In this document: positions 50,237 to 58,277 of the stretch, one piece after another
How the letters are laid out: every line of letters starts with the position of its first letter
Numbering within the stretch: the first letter of the stretch is position 1
NCBI RefSeq assembly: GCF_036231355.1
Contig: NZ_CP109496.1
Coordinates: forward strand, 6,944,001-7,008,000
Reading direction: 5' to 3'
Source: Streptomyces sp. NBC_01431
GTDB lineage: Bacteria; Actinomycetota; Actinomycetes; Streptomycetales; Streptomycetaceae
DNA: 64,000 nt
Program-made: the position numbers and the translations under genes
The notes under the pieces: generated by a model
Databases searched by the model: none
What the model saw: only the letters and a program-made list of their open reading frames with translations
Told to the model about the DNA's origin: nothing

Positions 50237-50447
50237 TCCGTCCCCGCGTCGGTGCCGCCCGAGCGGGCGCGGGCCCGCGCGGGAAGCCTCGGGACGAGTG
50301 GCGCATTCCTGTTGATCATGGCGTGCTCCAGAACCGGTGCAGTGGTGCTCACCCTCCACCATGCCACCGCGCGGGCCCCGGCGGCGGTGCTCGTACGGGA
50401 CGAATCCCGCGCGGGGGACGTGGGCCGTTCCGAAGGCCACGGACCGG

Positions 50448-53300
50448 TCAGCGCAGCTGTCGGCGCACCAGCTCGTGCAGACGTCCGGACGGGTCGGCGA
50501 GGAGCTCGGCGGGCGGGCCCTGCTGGACGATGCGGCCCTCGGACATGACGATCACCCGGTCGGCGTCCAGGACCGTGGACAGCCGGTGGGCGATCACGAA
50601 ACGGGTGGCGCGCAGCGCCCGGGTGCTCTCGATCACGACCCGCTGGGTCTCGTTGTCGAGAGCGCTGGTGGCTTCGTCGAAGAACAGCACGCGCGGGCGC
50701 CTGACCAGCGCCTGGGCGATCATGAGCCGCTGCCGCTGGCCGCCCGAGATGGCGCCGCCGCCGGAGATCATGGTGTGCAGGCCCATCGGCATCCGCTTGA
50801 TGTCCTCGGCCAGGCCCGCCATCGCGGCCGCCTCCCACGCCTCCTCCTGCGTGAACACCTCCGCACCGCAGATGCAGTCCAGGATCGACCCGCTGAGCGG
50901 CTGGGCGTTTTGCAGCACCACTCCGCACTGGCGGCGCACGGCCGCCCGGTCGAGGGCCGCCAGGTCCTGGCCGTCGTAGAGCACGCTGCCCGCGACCGGG
51001 GTGTCGAAGCCGATGAGCAGCCGCAGCAGCGTCGACTTGCCGCAGCCGCTGGGGCCGACGACGGCCACGAACTCGCCGGGCCGCACCTTCAGGGACACCT
51101 CGTCCAGGACCAGCGGCCCGTCGTCGGTGTAGCGGAAGGACAGGCCCCTGGCCTCGATCTCGCCGGACAGCTCGCCGGGCTGGGTGCTGGCCCCACGCAC
51201 CTCCGGCGCCTCGTCGAGCACCGGCCTGATCTGCTCGAACATGGGCAGCACCGCGGCGGCCGAGATGAACGCCCCGGTGAGCTGGGTGACCGCCGTGAGC
51301 AGCATCGTCACCGCCGTGTTGAACGTCAGGAACGCACTGGCCGACAGGGACCCGCGGGCCGGTCCGGCGAGCAGCACGAACATGACGAGCGAACACAGCG
51401 GCAGGTACACCGCGTTGAGGACCGTCGTCAGGTTCTTGATCCGGCCCGCCCGCTTGTGCAGCTCCCTGCTGCGGGCGAACTCCCCCGCCCAGGCTCCGTA
51501 CGCGAAGCTCTCCGCCGCCGCGACACGTAGCTTGGGCAGCCCGCGCAGGGTCTGGAACGCCTGGTTGTTGAGCTTGTTGCCGAGCTCCACCAGCCGGCGC
51601 TGCCAGCGCAGTTCCCACAGTCCCATGGTGAGGAAGACCGCCGCGATCACGACCAGCATCGCGAGCGCGGTGAGCGCCAGCGGCACACTGAAGCACAGCA
51701 GCAGGACGAGGTTCATCACGCCGACCGTGCCCGCCTGCACGGCGACCGGGCCGATGCCCGAAAGGACCCGGCGGATCGCGCTGACCCCCATCGCCGCACT
51801 CGCCAGCTCACCGGTGGAGCGCTCGGTGAAGAACTTCGTCGGCAGCCTCAACAGCCGGTCCCACACGGCGGGTTGGAGGGTGCTCTCGATGCGTCCCTCC
51901 ATACGCAGGATGGTCAGGTTCTGGAGCAGCATGAAGGCCGCCGACACGATGCCGGTGACGATGACGGCGAGCGAGACCTGCACGATGAGGTCGTTCTCGG
52001 CGCGCGGTACATAGACGCCGAGCACCTGGCCGGTGGCGATCGGCACCAGTGCGCCGAGCGCCACCGTCACCAGACCGGCGAGCACCAGACGGCGCACATC
52101 GCCCCGGGTGCCGCGCAGACTGAACCGCAGCAGCCCCCACTTGCCCAGCGGGCGCTCCGGCAGGGGCCGGTAGAACATGACGGCACGCTGCTCGAACTCC
52201 TGCGCGTTGCCGGCGTCCACGCGGGTACGCCGGCCGGACACCGGGTGTACCGCCTCGTACCCGCCGCGGCGCCACAGCAGCGCGACCGCGGTGCCGCTCG
52301 CCGTGCGGTGCCCCACCAGCGGGCCCGCGTCCTGCTGCCACCAGCGGCCGTCGAGCCGGACCGGCCGGGTACGGATGCGGGAGGCGACCGCGACCTGCTC
52401 GACCGGATCGATCCGGTCGCTCACCGCACCGCCGTGCGCGGGGTCCGCGAGCGTGATCCCGGCCGCGTCGGCGACGAGCCGGCAGGCCGCGTACGTCGCG
52501 TCGTCACCGGAGCCCGCCGTGCGCGAAGGGGCCTTGCGGGTCCGGCCCATGGAGGTGAGCAGCGCCCGGTCGGCCTCGTCGCGAACGGCTTCGCCCGCCT
52601 TGATCCCGGCCGCCGTACGGTCCTCGTGGGCACGCTCCATGCGCTCGATCCAGCGGTCGAGCGCGGCCAGCAACCGATACTGCCGGTTGACCATGCCCTG
52701 CCACAGCTCACCGTCGACGAGCAGGTCACCGGTGGCCTCGGCGCTGAACGCCGCGCCGTACTGCACACTGCCCGGCGACACCGGAAGCCACAGCACGTCG
52801 TCGTCGGCGACCGCCTCGTCGGGGGTGGTGCGGCCGTCCAGCGGCGCCTCGAACAGCACCCGCTGGCCGCGCCCGGCACCGAGCGAGAAGGCGTGCTCCA
52901 GGAGACTGAGCGCCGCGTCCCCGGTGTCGTACTGGCTGCCGTACGGGACCTCGTGGCCGCCGGCGCCGGGATACCGGTACAGCTCCCGCAGCGGTATCCG
53001 GCGCAGCACGCACTCCCGCAGAGGGCGGCCGACGAGGGTGTGCCGAAGGCCGTCGACCGGGCCGAGCAGCAGGGTGCCCGGTTCGAGGCGGCCGAGGAAG
53101 TGCCAGTGGCCCTGCTCCGCCGCGTCGACCGCGAACAGGTCGAGCGCGCCGGCCACGACGAGCCACAGCACCTGCGGCCCCTCAAGGGACAGGCTGCGCA
53201 GACCAGTGCAGTCGACCTGGTGGCCCAAGCCGCCGAGCGCGCCGATGACCGGGTCGTGCCCGGCCGCGCCCGGGTCCGCCAGGGGATGTACGGACGTCAC
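50448..53300 (-). CDS. NHLM-type peptide-export ABC transporter (ATP-binding/permease)
   Basis: The GTG start at 53300 is one base after the stop of the C39 ABC gene. The 950-residue protein has a long N-terminal cytosolic region of about 400 residues, not found in ordinary exporters, then six membrane helices and an NBD with Walker A G-P-S-G-C-G-K-S-T, signature I-S-G-G-Q-R-Q-R and Walker B L-F-F-D-E-A-T-S. The layout matches the second ABC of NHLM bacteriocin systems (ATP-binding protein). With the C39 ABC, HlyD adaptor and precursor, it forms a dedicated export locus. Confidence 0.9.
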   Translation of the reverse strand: MTSVHPLADPGAAGHDPVIGALGGLGHQVDCTGLRSLSLEGPQVLWLVVAGALDLFAVDAAEQGHWHFLGRLEPGTLLLGPVDGLRHTLVGRPLRECVLRRIPLRELYRYPGAGGHEVPYGSQYDTGDAALSLLEHAFSLGAGRGQRVLFEAPLDGRTTPDEAVADDDVLWLPVSPGSVQYGAAFSAEATGDLLVDGELWQGMVNRQYRLLAALDRWIERMERAHEDRTAAGIKAGEAVRDEADRALLTSMGRTRKAPSRTAGSGDDATYAACRLVADAAGITLADPAHGGAVSDRIDPVEQVAVASRIRTRPVRLDGRWWQQDAGPLVGHRTASGTAVALLWRRGGYEAVHPVSGRRTRVDAGNAQEFEQRAVMFYRPLPERPLGKWGLLRFSLRGTRGDVRRLVLAGLVTVALGALVPIATGQVLGVYVPRAENDLIVQVSLAVIVTGIVSAAFMLLQNLTILRMEGRIESTLQPAVWDRLLRLPTKFFTERSTGELASAAMGVSAIRRVLSGIGPVAVQAGTVGVMNLVLLLCFSVPLALTALAMLVVIAAVFLTMGLWELRWQRRLVELGNKLNNQAFQTLRGLPKLRVAAAESFAYGAWAGEFARSRELHKRAGRIKNLTTVLNAVYLPLCSLVMFVLLAGPARGSLSASAFLTFNTAVTMLLTAVTQLTGAFISAAAVLPMFEQIRPVLDEAPEVRGASTQPGELSGEIEARGLSFRYTDDGPLVLDEVSLKVRPGEFVAVVGPSGCGKSTLLRLLIGFDTPVAGSVLYDGQDLAALDRAAVRRQCGVVLQNAQPLSGSILDCICGAEVFTQEEAWEAAAMAGLAEDIKRMPMGLHTMISGGGAISGGQRQRLMIAQALVRRPRVLFFDEATSALDNETQRVVIESTRALRATRFVIAHRLSTVLDADRVIVMSEGRIVQQGPPAELLADPSGRLHELVRRQLR

Positions 53301-53301
53301 C

Positions 53302-55581
53302 TCAGTGCTCCCTGACCAGCTCGGCGTACGGTCCCCCGGCGGCCACCAGCTCCTCGTGGCGGCCGCGTTCCACCACACTGCCGTGGTCGAGCACCAGGAT
53401 CTCGTCGCTGTCGCGGACCGTGCTCAGACGGTGCGCGATCACCACGCAGGCGCAGCCGCGGCGGCGCAGGTTGTCGATGATGAGGTGCTCGGTCTCGGCG
53501 TCCAGGGCGCTGGTGACCTCGTCAAGGACCAGGATGCTCGGCCGGCGCACCAGCGCGCGGGCGATCTCAAGACGCTGGCGCTGCCCGCCGGAGAAGTTGC
53601 GCCCGTCCTGCTCCACCCGGCTGTGGATGCCGCCGGGCCGGCGTGCGACGACCTCGTACAGGGCCGCGTCCTTCAGGGCGGCGATCACCGCGTCGTCGGG
53701 GATCGAGGGGTCCCACAGCGCCACGTTGTCGCGCACCGTGCCCTCGAAGAGGAACACGTCCTGGTCGACGAAGGAGACCGAGGCGGCGAGCGCCCCGCGC
53801 GCGATGTCCTCAAGGCGCTGCCCGTCGATGCGGATCGTGCCCTCCCACGGCGCGTACAGGCCCGAAATCAGCCGGGAGACAGTCGACTTGCCGCTTCCCG
53901 AGCCACCGACCAGCGCCACCTGCTGCCCCGGCCCGACGGTCAGCGAGAACCCCGTCAGGAGGGGCTTGTCGAGCGGGCTGTAGCCGAAGGTGATGTCCTC
54001 AAGGGTCACATGGCCCTTGAGCCGGCGCGTGCTCATTGCCGGTTCGGGGCGCGAGTGCAGCGAGTCCACCGGGAAGTTCTCGACGTCCTTGAGCCGGGCG
54101 ACGTCCGCCGCGAAGTCCTGGATGCGGCCCGCCACCCCGTTGAGCCGGGTGACGGGCGCCGTGAAGCGGGTCACCAGCGCCTGGAAGGCGACGAGCAGCC
54201 CGATCGAGATGTGCCCCTCCACCGCCCGCAGCCCGCCGATCCACAGGATCAGCGCACTGTTCAGGGTGGCGAGCAGCGGCGCGACGACACCGAGCCAGGC
54301 GCTCGGCACACCGAGCCGCTGCTGCTCCTCAAGCGTGGTCGCGTGCTGGCCCGCCCAGCGGCGGAAGTACCCGTTCTCGCCACCGGTGGCCTTCATCGTC
54401 TCGATCAACTGGAGCCCGGTGTACGAGGTGTTGGTGAGCCGGGCGCTGTCGGCCCGCAGCTTCTGCGTGCGGGTGGCCCGCAGCCGGACGACGATGCGCA
54501 TCGCGACGACGTTGAGCAGCGCGATGCCGACCCCGATGACGGTGAGCTGAGGATCGTAGCTCCAGAGCAGGAACGCGTAGAGCAGTACGACGATGCCGTC
54601 GACGCCCGCCGCGGTGAGATCGCGGGCCAGGGTCTCGGCCACCGCGTCGTTGGACTGGAGCCGCTGGACGAGATCGGCGGGGCTGCGCTGCGCGAAGAAG
54701 GTGACCGGCAGCCTCAGCAGGTGCCGGAAGAAGCGGGCGCTGCTCAGCGTGGACGAGATGATGCGCCCGCGCAGCAGATTCGCCTGCTGTAGCCAGGTCA
54801 GCACCGCGGTCAGCGCCACCATGGTGCCCATCGCCGCGAACAGCACGCCGAGCAACGAGGTCTGATGGCCTATCAGAAATAGGTCGATGTAGGTGCGGCT
54901 CAGCGCGGGCAGCGTCGCACCGACCGCGACGAGCAGCAGGCTGGCGAGCAGCGAGGCCAGCATGGTGCCCGTGGTGCCGCGCAGCCGCGCGGGCAGCGCG
55001 CCCAGGACGCCGGGCTTGCGTCCGCCGCGCCGGAAACCGGGACCGGGTTCCAGGACCAGGACGACACCGGTGAAGCTGGTGTCGAAGTCCTCGGCCGGCA
55101 CGAAGCGGCGGCCCTTGTCCGGGTCGTTGATGTGTACGCCCCGGCGGCCCAGGCGCCGTCCCATGCCGTCGTACACGACGTAGTGGTTGAACTCCCAGAA
55201 CAGGATCGCGGGCGCCTGCACGTCGGCGAGCGCGGCGGGTTCCATCTGCATGCCCTTGGCGGTGAGCCCGTAACTGCGGGCGGCCTTCAGGACGTTGCTG
55301 GCCCGCGAGCCGTCGCGCGAGACGCCGCACGCGATGCGCAGTTCTTCGAGGGGGACGTGGCGGCCGTAGTGGCCGAGCACCATGGCCAGCGAGGCGGCGC
55401 CGCACTCCAGCGCCTCCATCTGGAGGACCGTGGGAGTGCGTACGGTCGTGGTCCGCTTCGCCTTCGGCGCCTGGCGGCCCCGCGAACGGCGGCCGCCGTC
55501 GGGCGAGTTGGCCGGCCGACGGCGCCCGTGGCCGGTGGGCGGAAGCTGCTGGGCGGTGGGGGAGGTTTGTGGTGCGGTCAC
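53302..55581 (-). CDS. C39 peptidase-containing ABC transporter, NHLM type
   Basis: Start GTG 55581 overlaps the HlyD stop (GTGA). The 759-residue protein has a polar 45-residue N terminus. The C39 peptidase domain follows, with Q-M-E-A-L-E-C-G-A-A-S (Cys60), F-N-H-Y-V-V-Y (His133) and I-N-D-P-D-K-G (Asp153), all catalytic positions intact. Next are six membrane helices and an NBD with G-G-S-G-S-G-K-S-T, F-S-G-G-Q-R-Q-R and V-L-D-E-V-T-S. It would cut the double-glycine leader of the nearby precursor and export the core. Since the precursor at 56460 has the leader type C39 enzymes recognise, substrate match is strong. Confidence 0.95.
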   Translation of the reverse strand: MTAPQTSPTAQQLPPTGHGRRRPANSPDGGRRSRGRQAPKAKRTTTVRTPTVLQMEALECGAASLAMVLGHYGRHVPLEELRIACGVSRDGSRASNVLKAARSYGLTAKGMQMEPAALADVQAPAILFWEFNHYVVYDGMGRRLGRRGVHINDPDKGRRFVPAEDFDTSFTGVVLVLEPGPGFRRGGRKPGVLGALPARLRGTTGTMLASLLASLLLVAVGATLPALSRTYIDLFLIGHQTSLLGVLFAAMGTMVALTAVLTWLQQANLLRGRIISSTLSSARFFRHLLRLPVTFFAQRSPADLVQRLQSNDAVAETLARDLTAAGVDGIVVLLYAFLLWSYDPQLTVIGVGIALLNVVAMRIVVRLRATRTQKLRADSARLTNTSYTGLQLIETMKATGGENGYFRRWAGQHATTLEEQQRLGVPSAWLGVVAPLLATLNSALILWIGGLRAVEGHISIGLLVAFQALVTRFTAPVTRLNGVAGRIQDFAADVARLKDVENFPVDSLHSRPEPAMSTRRLKGHVTLEDITFGYSPLDKPLLTGFSLTVGPGQQVALVGGSGSGKSTVSRLISGLYAPWEGTIRIDGQRLEDIARGALAASVSFVDQDVFLFEGTVRDNVALWDPSIPDDAVIAALKDAALYEVVARRPGGIHSRVEQDGRNFSGGQRQRLEIARALVRRPSILVLDEVTSALDAETEHLIIDNLRRRGCACVVIAHRLSTVRDSDEILVLDHGSVVERGRHEELVAAGGPYAELVREH

Positions 55582-56384
55582 GGGAGCAGCCAATCGATGG
55601 GACGCCGGTCGGCCAGATGGACGGTGCCGGTGGCCTGGGTCATGGAGTCGACGGCGAACGGCGGGCCCCCGGCGGACGACCATGTGTACCCGGACTTCGT
55701 GGCGGGCGCGGGCGTGAGACGCACCAGGACCGCCAGCGGCCTGCCGTGCTGCGAGAACTGTTCGGCGAGTTGCCCGTCGCCGAGGAAGGCGGAGATCTGC
55801 TCACGGGTTTCGGGCGTCCGCCCGACCGCGGCGACCGTGCCGCGCAGCACCCCGTACTGCTCGGCCGGTACCGACTGCACGGTGAGATCGACGGGGGCGC
55901 CCACCGGGACGGTCGTCGCGCCGTCGCCGGGCAGGTACAGCATCGCGATCAGGGGGTCGTCGGCGCCGTCGGTGCGTTCCACGCTCGCGACGTTCGTGCC
56001 CGTGGCGACGACCGAGCCGATCGTGGCGACCAGGCTCGTCAGGTGCCCGGCCGCGATCGTGCGGACCACCCGGTCGCCCTGGGCGGTACGGACCTTGAGG
56101 AGCGGCGCATCGGCCGGCAGGTTCTGGCCCTCGCGGGCGAACACCGTGGTGATCTGGCCCGCTACCGGGCTCTGCAGGGCGTAGCTGCCCTGTGCGTGAG
56201 TGAGGATGCCGGGTGCGTCCACTGTGGAGGAAACGGAACCCGTAACGGCCCAGAACGTGGCGGCCGCCATGACGACCACCGTGATCAGCAGAACGAGCCG
56301 GCCCTGCGGGCGCGCAAAACGCACCGGAAGGTCGAGTTCCTCCGGTGACTGCAGTTTGGAAAGGGCCTGCTGGCGAAACTGCAC
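55578..56384 (-). CDS. HlyD-family adaptor of NHLM-type secretion locus
   Basis: The 268-residue protein has a short cytosolic N terminus (charged, P-V-R-F-A-R-P), one membrane helix (about 29-50), then a HlyD-like biotinyl-lipoyl/beta-barrel: S-P-V-A-G-Q-I-T-T-V-F-A-R-E-G-Q-N-L, and V-G-A-P-V-D-L-T-V. It is the third component of the NHLM secretion set (adaptor). In a monoderm the adaptor probably extends the exporter through the thick wall rather than reaching an outer membrane. GTG 56384 has AAAAGG 5 bases upstream. It is separated from the precursor by a strong hairpin. Confidence 0.9.
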   Translation of the reverse strand: MQFRQQALSKLQSPEELDLPVRFARPQGRLVLLITVVVMAAATFWAVTGSVSSTVDAPGILTHAQGSYALQSPVAGQITTVFAREGQNLPADAPLLKVRTAQGDRVVRTIAAGHLTSLVATIGSVVATGTNVASVERTDGADDPLIAMLYLPGDGATTVPVGAPVDLTVQSVPAEQYGVLRGTVAAVGRTPETREQISAFLGDGQLAEQFSQHGRPLAVLVRLTPAPATKSGYTWSSAGGPPFAVDSMTQATGTVHLADRRPIDWLLP

Positions 56385-56417
56385 GGAACCTTTTCCTTAA
56401 CCTTTAACCATCCGCAA

Positions 56418-56450
56418 TGAGCCCCGGAACCGAGCGGGTTCCGGGGCTCA
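56418..56450 (-). terminator. Attenuating hairpin between precursor and export genes
   Basis: Fourteen perfectly paired bases (TGAGCCCCGGAACC, 56418-56431, with 56437-56450) close a GAGCG loop, 10 bases past the precursor stop and 34 bases ahead of the HlyD start. This is typical of peptide operons where the precursor is made in excess and the transporters by read-through. Confidence 0.85.
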
Positions 56451-56459
56451 CGCGCGATA

Positions 56460-56687
56460 TCAGAGACCCGCGACGAGACCGGTGGCGAGACCGGTGACGG
56501 CGCCGGTGTTCACACCGGTGACCGAGCCGACGAGGCCCGTGACCGAGCCGACGATGCCGGAGACCGGCAGAACGGAGTCGGCGGTGCCGGTCACGTTGCC
56601 GAGCGCGGTGCCGACCAGGCCGCCGGACACGTTGTCCAGGTCGGCGTCGGAGATTTCGAGGGTCTCGACCTGGGGAGCGTTGTTCAT
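56460..56687 (-). CDS. Double-glycine leader precursor peptide, glycine-zipper core
   Basis: The start is taken at ATG 56687 (AAAGG about 10 bases upstream); ATG 56705 would add six residues. The 75-residue product has a 23-residue leader: M-N-N-A-P-Q-V-E-T-L-E-I-S-D-A-D-L-D-N-V-S-G-G, matching the double-glycine consensus (L-x-x-x-x-L-x-x-V-x-G-G). The predicted 52-residue core has 12 glycines, many at i/i+4 (58, 62, 66, 70, 74), and repeated V-T-G and V-G-S-V-T-G units. It has no Cys, aromatic or basic residue and only one acidic residue. No lanthipeptide synthetase, radical SAM or YcaO gene is near. It reads as a hydrophobic membrane-active or self-assembling peptide exported unmodified. 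Confidence 0.88.
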   Translation of the reverse strand: MNNAPQVETLEISDADLDNVSGGLVGTALGNVTGTADSVLPVSGIVGSVTGLVGSVTGVNTGAVTGLATGLVAGL

Positions 56688-57154
56688 GGGGAGACTGCCT
56701 TTCATGGGGACATTTCTTCATCTCGGGAACCCGTTGGCGGGGCTCCCGCAGTGGCCAGGATCAAAGCACGCCGACTGCTGTCACTGCGAATCGAACGGGC
56801 TTTGAACAGGGGTTCCCCACCGCCTTGAATTACCGGCGCGTGCAGGTGCGTTCATGGTTCGGGGGCAATTCCTTCACACGCTTCACGAGCCTTCACGCGA
56901 CGAATTCCTCCGGCCGGTGTCTGGCGACCCGTCAAGTCGGACACTCCCGTACCAAAGCCCCCGCCCCCGAACCAGAAGCGGAACCTGTCGATTGCCCGGG
57001 TGACGGGTCTGCGCGCGCGATGTGCAGATCTTCGGAAGGTGCGGCTCCGCTTGTCTGTGGTGCGGTTGTCCGGCCCGCTCCGTGATCCATCGGGATTGCG
57101 TTCGAGACGCATCCCCCTGCCCGGGGTGGATCAGCCGAGACAGGAGAGAGGCCC
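56688..57154. other. Intergenic region between precursor and carrier remnant
   Basis: No gene is seen. The region is less G+C-rich than its surroundings. It has three direct CTTCACxxG-like repeats (TTCAC at 56873-56877, 56882-56886 and 56892-56896; spacings 9 and 10 bases), a possible activator-binding array, and must contain the precursor promoter, whose hexamers I cannot place. A ribosome-binding site CAGGAGAG with ATG at 57155 starts a 109-codon frame with no family resemblance, in another frame from the carrier fragment that follows. Confidence 0.4.
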
Positions 57155-57341
57155 ATGAGCCGTCCGACGGCGGATGCCGAGATGAGCGGGGACGCCCCGG
57201 CCCCCCTCGACGCCGAGCGGCCGGGGCCCGGCATACCGGCCTGGCCGGTGCTGTTGGCCGACGCGCTGGAGCGGGGTCCACAAGAGGTCCGGGCTCAGGA
57301 ACAGGCGGCGCCGGCGACCGCGGGCACCGCGCACACCTCCC

Positions 57342-57470
57342 ATGAGCCAGATCTCGGCCCGGCTCCTGGACCGGCTCGGCGTCGACGTCCCCCTGGACGC
57401 GTACTTCGACGCACCCACCCTGGAAGAACTCGCCACGGTCGTCGCCGGGCTCCAGTCGGTACAGGAGTGA
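57342..57470 (+). pseudogene. Remnant of an NRPS carrier (PCP) domain
   Basis: A 42-codon frame starting M-S-Q-I-S-A-R-L-L-D-R-L-G-V-D-V-P-L and ending D-A-P-T-L-E-E-L-A-T-V-V-A matches the second half of peptidyl-carrier domains of nonribosomal peptide synthetases. The first half, including the phosphopantetheine serine motif L-G-G-H-S, is missing: the stretch just upstream is in a different frame and has no such motif. An ORF with a good start at 57155 runs into this area in another frame, so a deletion plus frameshift has probably destroyed a carrier gene. A functional 42-residue protein is unlikely. Confidence 0.65.
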
Positions 57471-57585
57471 CGACCACGGCGTGAGCTCACGGTGTGACGG
57501 CCCGTCAACTTCATTGGCGCGCCCGTAAGTTGGTGCCGAACGGGGACTTCTTCCCGTCACCTGCTGGTCGTGGGGCACCCCGCCT

Positions 57586-58062
57586 TCATCTTTCCGCGGT
57601 GCGCCCCACCGACTCGACGAGGGGGAGGAGGCGGTGCGCCACGCGCTCACGCAGTACGACCTCGGTGCGGGTGCGCACGACCCCCGGGAACTGGATGAGC
57701 CGCTGGATGACGTCTTCGAGGTGGGCGTTGTCGCGAGCCGCGACCCGCGTCAGCAGATCGCCGCCGCCCGTGATCGAGAACGCCTCGATGATCTCGGGGA
57801 CCTCCGCGAGCGCGTCGCCGACCTCGTTCAGATGGCCCTGGGTCACCTCGATGTGGACGAAGGCGAGCACCGGGTGGCCGAGGGCGGCGGGGGAGAGGAC
57901 CGGACCGGTCCCCGTGATCACCCCGTCCCGCTCCATCCGGTCGAGCCTGGCCTGGAGCGTGCCGCGGGCGATGCCGAGAATGCGCGCGTACTCGCGGATG
58001 CTGGTGCGCGGCTGCTCGATGAGCAACCGCAGGATCTTGGTGTCGAGTGTGTCCACCGTCAT
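57586..58062 (-). CDS. Lrp/AsnC-family transcriptional regulator
   Basis: The 158-residue protein has an N-terminal HTH (L-D-T-K-I-L-R-L-L-I-E-Q-P-R-T-S-I-R-E-Y-A-R, then A-R-G-T-L-Q-A-R-L-D-R-M-E-R-D-G-V-I) and a C-terminal RAM ligand domain (F-V-H-I-E-V-T-Q-G-H and F-S-I-T-G-G-G-D-L-L). It is an amino-acid-responsive regulator type. It is divergent from the FUSC-like membrane gene across about 215 bases and may control it, by analogy to Lrp regulators placed next to exporters. The effector is unknown. Confidence 0.9.
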   Translation of the reverse strand: MTVDTLDTKILRLLIEQPRTSIREYARILGIARGTLQARLDRMERDGVITGTGPVLSPAALGHPVLAFVHIEVTQGHLNEVGDALAEVPEIIEAFSITGGGDLLTRVAARDNAHLEDVIQRLIQFPGVVRTRTEVVLRERVAHRLLPLVESVGRTAER

Positions 58063-58277
58063 GTCCCGTTGGCTCCCTTCTGGCCGTGCAGTGAGGCATT
58101 CGACTGTACCAATGGCGTAGTCCTACGGAGTCCGGTTGAGCCAGTGTCGCTCCGGATGCTTTCCTCTCAATACAGATGGCGCTGCGCAGCGCGCGGGACG
58201 GTGATGAAGCCGGTCCGGGCCCGCGGCGCCTTCGTCATGCCTGAGCGAACGTGGAAGAAAGGGGCGCCGCGACCGCC

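Noticed and set aside
56460..56687. Labelling the precursor as a lanthipeptide (type A2)
   Set aside because: The leader is of the double-glycine type but the core has no cysteine and no synthetase gene is near, so lanthionine rings cannot form.
57155..57484. 109-codon ORF with a good ribosome-binding site called as a gene
   Set aside because: Its C-terminal half is an Arg/Pro-rich wrong-frame reading over the carrier-domain fragment, consistent with a frameshift pseudogene.
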